A stretch of 35,549 bases of DNA from QGNO01 sp964493125 (GCA_964493125.1 CAZBMS010000012.1:1-35549); one strand, 5' to 3'. Shown: positions 22,986 through 31,665, counted from the stretch's first letter. Numbers and translations: made by a program. Notes: a model not told the origin generated them from the letters alone.

Positions 22986-24704
22986 ATGACTAATTTACAG
23001 CACGATTTGGTAATTATTGGCGGTGGATTGGCTGGTCTCAGGGCTGCCGTGGAAGCAGCTAGGACCGCAGAAAAATCTGGTAAAAGTCTAGATATAGCGA
23101 TAGTTTCGAAAGTCTACCCGGTTCGGAGCCACAGTGTGTCCGCCGAAGGGGGAGCTGCTGCGGTTTTGAGAGACTACGATAGTCTTGATTTGCATGCGAT
23201 GGATACTATAAGAGGCGCTGATTTTCTTGCTGATCAAGATGCAGTGGAGATTTTGGTCAATAGTGCTGCTGACGAGATTATTCAGATGGAGCACTGGGGT
23301 TGCCCTTGGAACAGAGATGAAGATGGACATGTGTCTGTGCGTGCATTCGGAGGTATGAGTGTTAAGAGAACGGTCTTCGCATCAGACAAGACAGGCTTTC
23401 ATATGCTTCATACCCTGTTTCAGACATCACTTAAGTACACGACGATAACTCGTTATGACGAGTGGTTTGTAACCTCTATAATTTCTGATGATAAAGAAGT
23501 ACATGGAATTGTGGCATTGGATATAAGTACTGGCTCATTTCATGCGATAAAGGCCAAAGCTGTAATGCTTGCAGCCGGTGGCGGTGGGCGAGTTTTTGCG
23601 TTTACCACCAACGGCTCAATATGCACAGGGGACGGGATGGCTCTGGCCTATCGGGCTGGTGCCCCACTCAAAGATATGGAATTCGTCCAATTTCACCCTA
23701 CGGGTCTACCAAATACAGGAATCCTTATTACAGAGGCTGCCAGAGGTGAAGGTGGTTATCTGATTAATGCTAAAGGTGAGAGATTTCTGGAGAAGTACAT
23801 CCCGAATCGCATGGAAATGGGTCCTCGCGACATTATTTCAAGGGCGATAATAACTGAATTGGAGCAGGGGCTAGGCTATGGAGAAAGTAAAGATGGGTTC
23901 GTACATCTGGACTTACGCCACTTAGGAGAGAAACACCTGAAATCTAGGTTGCCTTTCATTCTAGAGCTGACCAGAACTTATATGGGCATAGACCCTGTTA
24001 TTGAGCCCATTCCTGTGCGACCTGTTTTACATTATATGATGGGTGGGGTTCATACTGATAATGATGGGCAAACACCATTGAAAGGTTTGTATTCTGCTGG
24101 CGAAAACGCTTGTGTGACTATAAATGGGGCAAACCGACTAGGATCTAACTCCCTAACTGAATGTTTGGTTTTTGGGGCTAGGGCTGGCAGTGCTGCAGCT
24201 AGGTACATTTTTGAAACTGAAGGTAGCGATAAAGATCTTTCAAAGTTTTCCAAGATGGATGAAACACAAATAAGAAAACGGTTTCTTACCGAACGGAAAC
24301 AAAGTGAAAAGGTATCTGTAATACGTAAAGAGTTACAGTCGACTATGGAAGAAGGAGCAGGAGTTTTCAGGACCGCAGAAGGTTTAAATGGCAGCATGGA
24401 AAAATTGGCTGAATTACGTGAGAGGGCCCAGAGACTCCAAATACAAGATTCTACGAGTACGTATAATCTAGAACTGGTCGGCGCACTTGAGTTAGATTTC
24501 ATGTTGGATGTTGCAGATACGATAGTCCAATCTGCGTATGCTCGGCAGGAATCTAGAGGAGCTCACGTCAGAAGGGATTTCCCAGAGAGAGATGATGAAA
24601 AATGGCTAATTCATCAGCAAGCCACCGCCACGCGTAAGGGCCCAAGAATAAAGAGTAGTCCGGTGACTATAACAAAGTGGCAACCGGAAGAACGTAAGTA
24701 TTAG
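22986..24704 (+). CDS. Succinate dehydrogenase/fumarate reductase flavoprotein subunit
   Basis: FAD subunit of complex II, oxidising succinate or reducing fumarate at the cytoplasmic face. The Rossmann motif is VIIGGGLAGLRAA. His49 in RSHSVSAEGGAAA is where FAD is covalently attached. HPTGLPNTGILITEAARGEGG provides the dicarboxylate-binding and proton-shuttle residues. LHYMMGGVHTD and NRLGSNSLTECLVFG are further conserved blocks, and the length of 572 is typical. It heads a four-gene unit with an iron-sulfur subunit and two FrdC/FrdD-type anchors. Sequence alone does not settle direction of catalysis. The neighbouring aconitase 7 kb away suggests an oxidative TCA role, while the anchors resemble fumarate reductase. 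No ribosome binding site is obvious at ATG 22986. Confidence 0.95.
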   Translation: MTNLQHDLVIIGGGLAGLRAAVEAARTAEKSGKSLDIAIVSKVYPVRSHSVSAEGGAAAVLRDYDSLDLHAMDTIRGADFLADQDAVEILVNSAADEIIQMEHWGCPWNRDEDGHVSVRAFGGMSVKRTVFASDKTGFHMLHTLFQTSLKYTTITRYDEWFVTSIISDDKEVHGIVALDISTGSFHAIKAKAVMLAAGGGGRVFAFTTNGSICTGDGMALAYRAGAPLKDMEFVQFHPTGLPNTGILITEAARGEGGYLINAKGERFLEKYIPNRMEMGPRDIISRAIITELEQGLGYGESKDGFVHLDLRHLGEKHLKSRLPFILELTRTYMGIDPVIEPIPVRPVLHYMMGGVHTDNDGQTPLKGLYSAGENACVTINGANRLGSNSLTECLVFGARAGSAAARYIFETEGSDKDLSKFSKMDETQIRKRFLTERKQSEKVSVIRKELQSTMEEGAGVFRTAEGLNGSMEKLAELRERAQRLQIQDSTSTYNLELVGALELDFMLDVADTIVQSAYARQESRGAHVRRDFPERDDEKWLIHQQATATRKGPRIKSSPVTITKWQPEERKY

Positions 24705-24723
24705 GGAGCACAGGAGTTTAAGT

Positions 24724-25467
24724 ATGCTTGAGCGTCGCATTAAGGTTAATGTTGAGAGGCAAAACGACATACAGGCGGGTATTTACACGCAGTCATATGA
24801 GGTTCCGATTTTGGATGGAATGATGGTTCTGGATGCTCTGAACTATATAAGGGATGAGATAGATTCTACGTTGGCTTTTAGATGGTCATGCCGTATGGGC
24901 ATATGTGGCAGTTGTGGTATGACAGTGGATGAACAGCCCAGGCTTACATGTCAGGATAATCTTGAGGGATACTCAGATGAAATTACTGTTGCCCCTTTAA
25001 ATAACTTTCCAGTTATACGGGATCTCGTGGTAGACATTGATGACTTCATGCAAAAAAAACTACCTTCGGTATCACCTTGGCTGATTAGGAAAGAAGAAGC
25101 GCCTTTGGATCAAGGGGAATACTTGCAAAGTCCGGCAGAGATTGCCAAATATGCTGATAATGCTGCGTGTATTAATTGCATGCTTTGTTATTCTGCGTGC
25201 CCTGTATATGACATGGAGCCTAACTTTGTTGGCCCAGCAGCAATGGCATTGGCTCAAAGGTATAATATGGACTCTAGAGATCAGGGGAGCACTGAGAGAT
25301 ACTCTGTCTTGTCTGGTCCTGACGCGCTCTGGGATTGTACTTTTGTAGGTGAATGTTCTGTTGCGTGTCCCAAGGGTGTTAATCCTGCCGAAGCTATTCA
25401 AAGGGCTAAGGTAGAGGCTGCTCAGAGGTGGGCTAAGTCGATAATAATGCCGTGGAGTGGCAGATGA
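24724..25467 (+). CDS. Succinate dehydrogenase/fumarate reductase iron-sulfur subunit
   Basis: Carries electrons between FAD and quinone. The N-terminal ferredoxin-like domain holds the [2Fe-2S] ligands in SCRMGICGSCGM and RLTC. The C-terminal domain holds CINCMLCYSACP and CTFVGECSVACPKG for the [4Fe-4S] and [3Fe-4S] clusters. The length of 247 residues fits. It lies 19 bp after the flavoprotein gene with GGAGCACAGGAG upstream of ATG 24724. Its stop codon overlaps the next start (ATGA at 25464). Confidence 0.96.
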   Translation: MLERRIKVNVERQNDIQAGIYTQSYEVPILDGMMVLDALNYIRDEIDSTLAFRWSCRMGICGSCGMTVDEQPRLTCQDNLEGYSDEITVAPLNNFPVIRDLVVDIDDFMQKKLPSVSPWLIRKEEAPLDQGEYLQSPAEIAKYADNAACINCMLCYSACPVYDMEPNFVGPAAMALAQRYNMDSRDQGSTERYSVLSGPDALWDCTFVGECSVACPKGVNPAEAIQRAKVEAAQRWAKSIIMPWSGR

Positions 25468-25868
25468 CGTTTCAGCGGCCAGGGAGAGCGATTTCTAAGC
25501 GTCCGAGGCCTAAGTCATGGTGGTTGCTCAATAAGAGATATACCATTTATATGCTTCGTGAGTTGACCGCAATCCCTCTTTTGGGATTTGCTCTGCTTTG
25601 CCTTTACCAATTAATAAAGTTGAGTTCTGGGCAAAGCTCTTACGATGCCATTCTTAATAGTATGAGCTCGCCGATATGGATCGCAATTAATGGCTTTATG
25701 TTAGTAGCGAGTATATTGCATTCAATAACCTGGATACTGCTAATGCCAAAGGGGCTCCCGGAGTTTATAGCAGGCATTAAGGTTCCTCCAGCGCCTGTTT
25801 TGGTCGGAGGATTTGTGGCATGGATTACAGTATCGGCAATTATAGTGATCGTATGTATTCGGTTATAA
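25464..25868 (+). CDS. frdC: Fumarate reductase-type membrane anchor subunit C
   Basis: An integral membrane subunit of about 134 residues with three hydrophobic helices. The N-terminal RPRPKSWWLLNKRYTIYMLRELTAIPLL is the conserved opening of the FrdC family, which together with FrdD forms the quinone site and lacks haem in E. coli. The start is ATG 25464 in the ATGA overlap with the iron-sulfur gene, with GGAG six bases before it. A GTG at 25452 is in frame but lies ahead of that site. The anchors belong to the E. coli-type quinol:fumarate reductase (type D), not the SdhC/SdhD haem type. Confidence 0.87.
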   Translation: MTFQRPGRAISKRPRPKSWWLLNKRYTIYMLRELTAIPLLGFALLCLYQLIKLSSGQSSYDAILNSMSSPIWIAINGFMLVASILHSITWILLMPKGLPEFIAGIKVPPAPVLVGGFVAWITVSAIIVIVCIRL

Positions 25869-25881
25869 GAGGCTTACGTAA

Positions 25882-26226
25882 ATGCATAAGTTAGAACCTA
25901 TGTGGTGGGGTTTGTTTAGTGTAGGTGGGACCATAGCGGCATTCTTGCTTCCAGCGATAATTTTGGTAGTTGGGATATTGGGACCAATGGAAATCGCTTC
26001 GGGATCCACGTCCTACGTACGATTATATGGCATATTGGATGGGCTGATTTACAAAATTGGTTTCTTGGTGATATTTTTTACGGTCACGATGCATTGTGCT
26101 CATCGCATAGGAGCATTGGTTCCCGATTTGAAAATACCTGTTTCAAAAAAGGTCGCCTCTGCGATTGGTCACTTAGGCGCACTGATAATGTCTGCTTTCG
26201 TGTTAGTACTTTTGCTGGGCTTATAG
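25882..26226 (+). CDS. frdD: Fumarate reductase-type membrane anchor subunit D
   Basis: A membrane protein of 114 residues with three predicted helices, opening with KLEPMWWGLFSVGGTIAAFLLPAIIL. This matches the FrdD family, whose members start with EPxxWxLF and a GG motif, and it keeps the MHCAHRIGALVPDL His-rich loop. It completes complex II with FrdC on the cytoplasmic membrane and contributes to quinone binding. It starts 13 bp after frdC and is the last gene of the unit. The following gene, sbcD, is unrelated in function. Confidence 0.87.
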   Translation: MHKLEPMWWGLFSVGGTIAAFLLPAIILVVGILGPMEIASGSTSYVRLYGILDGLIYKIGFLVIFFTVTMHCAHRIGALVPDLKIPVSKKVASAIGHLGALIMSAFVLVLLLGL

Positions 26227-26265
26227 GCTATTGAAACTATCGCCTTGGATTTACTAGACCGTGAC

Positions 26266-27507
26266 ATGAAGTTAATACATTTCTCGGACCTACATATAGG
26301 AGTTGAGAATTACGGACGCATTGATCCCGAAACGGGAATGTCTACTAGGTTATTGGATTTCCTCCACGCGTATGATCAACTCGTAGACTACGCTATATCT
26401 AACAAAGTTGATGCTGTGCTGTTTGCTGGTGATGCGTATAAAAGCAGAGACCCTTCCCAAACTCACCAGAGGGAGTTCGCTAGTCGAGTAGCGCGTCTAG
26501 CTTCTGAGGGCATCCCTGTTTTGCTGGTTACTGGCAACCATGATATGCCATCCGTTGCTTCGAAGGCATCTGCTTTAGAGATATTCCCTACCCTAGTGGT
26601 TGAAAATGTCGTTGTTTCGGATCAGGTTGAAACAACGACTATTCATACTCGGGATGGGGCGCTACAAGTGGTTTCATTGCCCTGGGTAAGGCGTAGCAAC
26701 TTTTTATCAAAGGAAGAAACTAGAGAGCTTAATCTAGATGAGATTTCTGAAGCTATAACTAAGAGACTTACGAGTATAGTAAATTCAGAATTAGATAACC
26801 TTGATCCTTCAGTTCCAGCTGTGTTGGTTGGGCATGTTACGGTAATGGGTGCCAAAGTAGGCACAGAACGTTCTATGATGTTGGGAAGGGATCACACTTT
26901 GCTCCCATCTGCTTTGAAACACCCTAATCTGGATTATGTTGCACTGGGTCACATACATAAGCATCAAGTTATAGGTCATGATCCAATGGTAGTTTATTCT
27001 GGCAGTATGCAGCGAGTTGATTTTTCTGAGGAGACTGAGGCCAAAGGATTTTGTGTTGTTGATTTGAGCTTACAGAGAAAGGACGGTAGCCGGTTGGTAA
27101 ATTTTGAATTTCAGTCGGTTGAAGCTAGGCCATTTCTTACAATAGACGTTGAGGTTAAGACTACAGATGAGGATCCAAACGTTCCGATTTTAGCTGCAAT
27201 ATCTAGTAAGTATGTATCCGGATCTACAGTGCGCCTTCGCATTAAGGTGCCGGAAGATATTGAAGGAAGCATTAAAGAGTCCGTGCTACGAGAAGCTTTA
27301 AGAGAAGCTCACTACGTTGCTGGCATTAGCAAGGAGGTTATAAGGCCTCAACGAACAAGGTTAGCTCCTGAAGTCAGTAAAGGGTTGTCTAGTAGAGACG
27401 CGCTCAAATTGTATTTGGACACCCGTGATTTTAGTAAGAGCCGGATTGATATATTGCTCACCGAAGCCGACAATTTGATAAATGAAGAATTAGAAGGTCC
27501 TGGGTGA
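26266..27507 (+). CDS. sbcD: Exonuclease SbcD, Mre11-type nuclease subunit
   Basis: The calcineurin-like phosphoesterase nuclease subunit of the SbcCD complex, which trims DNA hairpins and protein-blocked ends. All five phosphoesterase motifs are visible: FSDLHIG, FAGDAYKSRDP, VTGNHDMPS, VGHVTVMGA and ALGHIHKHQV. The C-terminal part is divergent. The length of about 413 residues fits SbcD. ATG 26266 begins MKLIHFSDLHIG, the normal family start. The frame extends to TTG 26245, which is less likely. The ATPase partner SbcC normally follows directly, but here the next gene encodes a thioredoxin-like protein, so the partner must be elsewhere or absent. Confidence 0.92.
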   Translation: MKLIHFSDLHIGVENYGRIDPETGMSTRLLDFLHAYDQLVDYAISNKVDAVLFAGDAYKSRDPSQTHQREFASRVARLASEGIPVLLVTGNHDMPSVASKASALEIFPTLVVENVVVSDQVETTTIHTRDGALQVVSLPWVRRSNFLSKEETRELNLDEISEAITKRLTSIVNSELDNLDPSVPAVLVGHVTVMGAKVGTERSMMLGRDHTLLPSALKHPNLDYVALGHIHKHQVIGHDPMVVYSGSMQRVDFSEETEAKGFCVVDLSLQRKDGSRLVNFEFQSVEARPFLTIDVEVKTTDEDPNVPILAAISSKYVSGSTVRLRIKVPEDIEGSIKESVLREALREAHYVAGISKEVIRPQRTRLAPEVSKGLSSRDALKLYLDTRDFSKSRIDILLTEADNLINEELEGPG

Positions 27508-27632
27508 AAAGGATTTGGTTTCCCAAAGTGATTAAGTGACTTTTCGTGGGCTAGTTGCGGTTGATGAGCTTTGTTGTGGTTAAAGCCAACTTGTAAGTAA
27601 ACGGGATAGTTAGTGGAGGTCAGTAAGTACTA

Positions 27633-28166
27633 GTGTTGTCAGCGTATAAAATTGGAATAACTTTCATTTTGTCCGCAATAGTTGGGGCATCTATTGCCAT
27701 AATCCTGCTGTTTTCTCAGAATGGGTTTCAATTAGGTGCTCCTGGTCGCGATGTTGCGCCGAATTTCAGCATTCCTGTGTATGGTGACGACTTCGCTGAT
27801 TTTACTCTTTCGGAACATATTGGAGTTCCTGTATTAATCAATTTCTGGGGTTCATGGTGTGCCCCTTGTAGGGCTGAATTTGGTGTAATACAGGCTGTTT
27901 CCGAAGATTACAAATCCAAAGGCTTGATTGTGTTTGGAGTGAATGTGAATGACAGTGAAGAAAATGCAACACAGTTTCTTAGAGAGAAGAACATTACTTT
28001 CCCTACAGGTCCAGATTATGAGGGAAGGGTAACTGCTGAGTACGAGGTAACTGCTATGCCTACCACTTACTTTATAGGCAGGGATGGTACTATTTTTCGA
28101 AAGTGGACTGGGCAGATTTCGGACGATAAACTTAGGGCAATTGTTCAGGAATTGATGGTACCTTGA
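27633..28166 (+). CDS. TlpA/ResA-like membrane-anchored thioredoxin
   Basis: A 177-residue protein with an N-terminal signal-anchor (about residues 7-27, hydrophobic IGITFILSAIVGASIAIILL), then a thioredoxin-fold domain exposed outside the membrane. APNFSIPVYGDDFADFTLSEHIGVPVLINFWGSWCAPCR carries the redox pair Cys76 and Cys79, and AMPTTYFIGRDGTI contains the cis-Pro loop. Such proteins reduce disulfides, for example during cytochrome c maturation, or supply metal chaperones. No ccm or cyo gene is near, so the partner is unknown. The start is GTG 27633, or TTG 27636 just after it. An in-frame TAA lies 7 bp upstream. GGAGG (27615-27619) is rather far, at 13 bp. A small CopD-like gene follows. 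Confidence 0.88.
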   Translation: MLSAYKIGITFILSAIVGASIAIILLFSQNGFQLGAPGRDVAPNFSIPVYGDDFADFTLSEHIGVPVLINFWGSWCAPCRAEFGVIQAVSEDYKSKGLIVFGVNVNDSEENATQFLREKNITFPTGPDYEGRVTAEYEVTAMPTTYFIGRDGTIFRKWTGQISDDKLRAIVQELMVP

Positions 28167-28198
28167 GTGAATTTAGATAAGTAGAGAGATGCACAAAA

Positions 28199-28690
28199 AT
28201 GGAAATCCAGCAAATCTTCCTAGTCACGATGAGGTGGTTGCATATATTGGCGACTGCGGCATGGATAGGTGGTTGCATATTTTTTTTCGCAGTACTCCGT
28301 CCTGCTTTGAGAGGATCATCTGAGGAATCGCTGCTTAATCGTTTAGCTGGGAATGAATTTCGTCAGCTAGTTGATATGGCTATTTGGGTTTTATTAGTCA
28401 CTGGAACTATATTATCTATTGATAGATTAACTTCTGGTCACTCAACATCAACTTATGGGATTGTATTTCTGTTCAAACTTTCTTTCGCTATTTGGATGTT
28501 TTATTTGGTCTGGTTTCGCAATAGATCAGGCAATAGAAAAGTTATTGATACTTCAAATATGAAGAAAGGTATTATTTCTAAATTGGCTGCGATGTTAAGC
28601 GCAACTAATTTGATTATGGCATTGGGCATTTTAGTTTTGCTTCTATCGGAATTTTTGGGGTATATATTTGAGGCGAGTATCATGAGGTGA
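28199..28690 (+). CDS. CopD-like small integral membrane protein
   Basis: A 163-residue membrane protein with four hydrophobic helices. The opening MRWLHILATAAWIGGCIFFF, with WLH and WIGG, is typical of copper-resistance D (CopD)/DUF2269-like families, as is the later FLFKLSFAIWMFYLVWFRN. Roles in copper handling or electron transfer are proposed for relatives, but none is certain here. It follows the TlpA-like gene by 32 bp on the same strand, and the two may form a pair acting on membrane redox or metal centres. It ends 101 bp before the Trm112-like gene. Confidence 0.65.
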   Translation: MEIQQIFLVTMRWLHILATAAWIGGCIFFFAVLRPALRGSSEESLLNRLAGNEFRQLVDMAIWVLLVTGTILSIDRLTSGHSTSTYGIVFLFKLSFAIWMFYLVWFRNRSGNRKVIDTSNMKKGIISKLAAMLSATNLIMALGILVLLLSEFLGYIFEASIMR

Positions 28691-28791
28691 GATGAAAGTG
28701 GATTGTCAAATAACTGATAGCAATCGATTTTATTAAATTTTATTAAGATGTGCTGCTGTTAATCAATGTGCGTATGCTATAGGGAGACATA

Positions 28792-28974
28792 ATGAAGAAA
28801 AGGCTACTGAATATTTTGGCTTGCCCAGTCTGTAAAGGCTCGTTAGGTTTGAACGTTGATGAGGAGACGACAGACGAAGTTATTTCTGGAGCTCTTATTT
28901 GTAGTCATTGTAAAGCAATCTATCCTATACAAAACTCAATACCAAATCTTTTGCCGCCCGGACCACCCCCTTAG
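28792..28974 (+). CDS. Trm112-like / UPF0434 zinc-ribbon small protein
   Basis: A 60-residue protein, MKKRLLNILACPVCKGSL, followed by LICSHCKAIYPIQNSIPNLLP. The CPxC and CxxC pair plus the IYPIxNxIPxLLP tail define the Trm112p-like/UPF0434 family. The eukaryotic and archaeal members activate methyltransferases. The bacterial role is unclear. GGGAG lies five bases before ATG 28792. It ends just before the convergent folK gene (22 bp between). Confidence 0.9.
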   Translation: MKKRLLNILACPVCKGSLGLNVDEETTDEVISGALICSHCKAIYPIQNSIPNLLPPGPPP

Positions 28975-28996
28975 ATCTAGGATCTATTCTGAGTTT

Positions 28997-29491
28997 TCAT
29001 TTAGCGGTCCAGCAAGCTACATCCTCAGTCGTTTCCAGTTGGTCTATCATTTCTGTTACAGACACCTCAAGCACTGGATGAGTCCAATCTGGAGCAATTT
29101 CTTTCAACGGTATTAGAACAAAAGCTCGCATATGTAACATAGCGTGCGGTATTTCAAGCGAATCGTCTTTCATCACTAAATTTTCGTAAGCTAGTATGTC
29201 GATGTCCAGCTTTCTAGGGCCGTATCTGACCCCGACCTTTCTCCCTGCGCTTTTTTCTATGGACTTGCAAGAATCCAATAGATTCTTTGGGGGTAGATCA
29301 GTGATGCACCTGAGTACCATGTTTAAGAATGCTGGTTGATCTTGATAACCCCATGGGGCAGTTTCATAAATCTTCGAGGATTTCTCGATCCTCACAATTT
29401 TTTCAAGTTGGGACAGGGCGGACCTGATATTTGATTCCCGATCACCGATATTGCTTCCAATACCTAAGTATATTTCAAATGTTTCATCCAT
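28997..29491 (-). CDS. folK: 2-amino-4-hydroxy-6-hydroxymethyldihydropteridine pyrophosphokinase
   Basis: Transfers diphosphate from ATP to 6-hydroxymethyl-dihydropterin, just before dihydropteroate synthase in folate synthesis. Signatures are YLGIGSNIGDRESNI at the N-terminus, YETAPWGYQDQPAFLNMV and RYGPRKLDIDIL (usual RWGPRxLDLDIL), then IPHAMLHMRAFVLIPL. At 164 residues it is normal size. Its start (ATG 29491) overlaps the folP end by 8 bp, coupling the two consecutive enzymes. Confidence 0.96.
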   Translation of the reverse strand: MDETFEIYLGIGSNIGDRESNIRSALSQLEKIVRIEKSSKIYETAPWGYQDQPAFLNMVLRCITDLPPKNLLDSCKSIEKSAGRKVGVRYGPRKLDIDILAYENLVMKDDSLEIPHAMLHMRAFVLIPLKEIAPDWTHPVLEVSVTEMIDQLETTEDVACWTAK

Positions 29492-30353
29492 TTGATTCAG
29501 CGCATTGATAGCGAATTATTGCATCTGTCATCTTTGAAACTAGGCTCATAGATTTAACATTATGAACCCTAATTATGTCGGCCCCATTTGCTATTGAGAT
29601 AGCTACGGTAGCAGCGGTCCCCTCGCTTCTTTTATCTATAGGCAGGTCAAGTATAGACCCGATAGTAGATTTATTTGAGGTTCCTATTAAGATTGGAAAG
29701 CCAATAGCCTTTAACTCATTTAACCGGCGCAATAGTAGTATATTTTGTTTGGGTAACTTCCCAAATCCGAACCCGGGGTCCAGAATGATATTTTCTTCAG
29801 CGACTCCAGCTTGTATAGCTACTTTAACGCTATTTACAAGGCTTGTTTTAATGTCAGATATAAGGTCTAGGTATTCAGTGTCCTCTTGGTTATGCATCAG
29901 CACTAATTGAGCGTCAAATTCAGCAGCAACTGCCGCGAGCTTTGGGTCAGCTTTAAGTCCCCATATATCATTGATGATTGTGGCGCCTGCCTCCAATGCT
30001 TTTTGTGCAACTTCTGGATTGTAAGTATCGATGCTGATTGGAACTGAAACTAAAGAACTCAGCTTTTTGATCACGGGTATCACACGCTTCAATTCTTCGT
30101 CAATATCTACGTCTTCAAGATTACTTTGCGATTTGTTGTTCCGTATTTGATTTTCTACGTGCTTTGCCAAGGGAGGACGACTTGACTTGCCACCAATGTC
30201 TAGTATGTCTGCCCCATCTTCTACAAGATTATTAGCGTGGGAGATAGCTTTATTGACGTCATCAAACCCGTCGCCTGAAAATGACTCTGGCGACATATTG
30301 ATGACGCCCATTATGTAAGTCTTGTTTCCCCAATTGAACGTCTGGCGAACCAT
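29484..30353 (-). CDS. folP: Dihydropteroate synthase
   Basis: Condenses 6-hydroxymethyl-dihydropterin pyrophosphate with p-aminobenzoate to dihydropteroate, the sulfonamide target. The TIM-barrel motifs are visible: MGVINMSPESFSGDGF, DILDIGGKSSRPP, ISIDTYNPEVAQKAL, INDIWGLK, LDPGFGFGKL, LIGTSNKSTIG and the C-terminal RVHNVKSM. Some positions are unusual: DIGGESTRPG is GGKSSRPP here and the GxSRK segment is GTSNKS. The pocket that binds pABA and sulfa drugs is therefore not quite standard, though the catalytic Asp and Lys regions remain. At 289 residues it is typical. The start is ATG 30353 with AGGAAAG upstream. Confidence 0.94.
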   Translation of the reverse strand: MVRQTFNWGNKTYIMGVINMSPESFSGDGFDDVNKAISHANNLVEDGADILDIGGKSSRPPLAKHVENQIRNNKSQSNLEDVDIDEELKRVIPVIKKLSSLVSVPISIDTYNPEVAQKALEAGATIINDIWGLKADPKLAAVAAEFDAQLVLMHNQEDTEYLDLISDIKTSLVNSVKVAIQAGVAEENIILDPGFGFGKLPKQNILLLRRLNELKAIGFPILIGTSNKSTIGSILDLPIDKRSEGTAATVAISIANGADIIRVHNVKSMSLVSKMTDAIIRYQCAESNG

Positions 30354-30375
30354 GTCTCTTTCCTCGATCGAAATC

Positions 30376-31665
30376 TCAGCTAATTCTTGCTATAGGACTT
30401 TCTATCTTGCTAGTCTGATCTCCAAGTATTTCGACTATAGGAGTTGCCTTTCGAAGAGACAATATACCTAATCCAAATATGAATGCTACTATTATGAAAG
30501 CAAAACTGTAACTTCCTGTCGAGTCAAACGTAGCTCCAACCATGATTGGCCCAAGCAAGGCAGATGCAGCAGTAGCCATATTGATTAACCCAAAAATGGT
30601 TCCGAAATTCTTTAACCCAAAGGTCTGCTGGGCCAGTATAGCCATTATAACCCCGGTTCCGCCCAGGGCCATTCCATAAATAGGTGTAGCTATCCATACA
30701 AAATAGGAAGTGGGGACAGATATAATTATAGCCAACCCTATGCTCTGAGATAAAAGAGCTATCATTAAAACGTAACGAGATGCTATCCGTTCAGTAAGAA
30801 TCCCGTACACGATTTTCCCTAACATACCAAAACCAGCTACGAAGCCAAGGAAAACACTGGCACTTTCTACTGTCATACCTTCATTTTGGAGATGTGGAAT
30901 GATTTGGGTTAAAACAGATTGATAAGTAAAGCTGGCAGCAATAACTCCTAAAACTACAAAATAGAATGAATTGCTGTGTAAAGCTTCTCTTACTGTCGCA
31001 CCATTTTGAATAGTTCTATTCGTGTTTTTAGTAGTGGAATTACTTGAAAGTGGATCATCCTTTATAAAGAGCATAGCTCCTAGAGCCGTAGCCAAGCATA
31101 AGAGGCCGAAAGTTGTATATGTATGTTGCCAATCGTGACTGGATACTAAGACACTTGCAAAAAATGGCATAGTTACTCCACCGAAATTTGCACCCATCAT
31201 AGAAATCCCCAGCATCCTACCGGTGCGCTTTGGGAACCAACTACCTATCAGTTTGCCTGCAGGGAGCATTGCGGAACCGGGCATGCCTATAAATTGAACA
31301 ATACTTACCGCATACCAGTGCCAAATGTCAGTCATGAAGGGTCGCAATAAATAGCTAATGGAGAAGAGTAATAGAGATGCCCCCATTACAGGTTTGGTAC
31401 CGATTTTGTCCATTAGTTTGCCAACTAGTGGGGCAATAAGGCTGCCTATGGCAAAAAATGACAGTGATGCATTAATTTGGGTTCGGGACCATCCGTAGTG
31501 TGATTCCAGTGGTTCTACGAAAACACCAAATGCATATTGCCCAGTTCCGATAGCCACGCCCATTGATGCGAATATTACTGCGACAATAGCCCATCCATAC
31601 CTCGACTCATAGTTTTTTGGGGTCTCGCTTGAATTATATGAATCTAATATCCTCTTTTTTTCCAC
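30376..31665 (-). CDS. Major facilitator superfamily transporter (OFA-like)
   Basis: A 429-residue protein with about twelve hydrophobic helices and a central cytoplasmic loop (around NSTTKNTNRTIQNGATV). Typical MFS segments are YGWSRTQINASLSFFAIGSLIAPLVGKLMDKIGTKPVM (motif A region), a second motif-A-like GFVAGFGMLGKIVYGILTERIASR and the helix-12 LGILSLRKATP. The layout resembles the oxalate/formate antiporter group and monocarboxylate carriers, but the substrate is not deducible. The start is GTG 31665 with no clear ribosome binding site. It ends 22 bp before folP on the same strand, without functional link, and diverges from acnA across 74 bp. Confidence 0.85.
   Translation of the reverse strand: MEKKRILDSYNSSETPKNYESRYGWAIVAVIFASMGVAIGTGQYAFGVFVEPLESHYGWSRTQINASLSFFAIGSLIAPLVGKLMDKIGTKPVMGASLLLFSISYLLRPFMTDIWHWYAVSIVQFIGMPGSAMLPAGKLIGSWFPKRTGRMLGISMMGANFGGVTMPFFASVLVSSHDWQHTYTTFGLLCLATALGAMLFIKDDPLSSNSTTKNTNRTIQNGATVREALHSNSFYFVVLGVIAASFTYQSVLTQIIPHLQNEGMTVESASVFLGFVAGFGMLGKIVYGILTERIASRYVLMIALLSQSIGLAIIISVPTSYFVWIATPIYGMALGGTGVIMAILAQQTFGLKNFGTIFGLINMATAASALLGPIMVGATFDSTGSYSFAFIIVAFIFGLGILSLRKATPIVEILGDQTSKIESPIARIS

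Noticed and set aside
24050..24502. 150-residue open frame antisense to the complex II flavoprotein
   Set aside because: It lies entirely inside a strongly conserved gene and shows no family motif, so it is a shadow frame. The same applies to 16096-16428 inside hppA, 18720-19133 against the amidohydrolase gene and 32933-33196 inside acnA.
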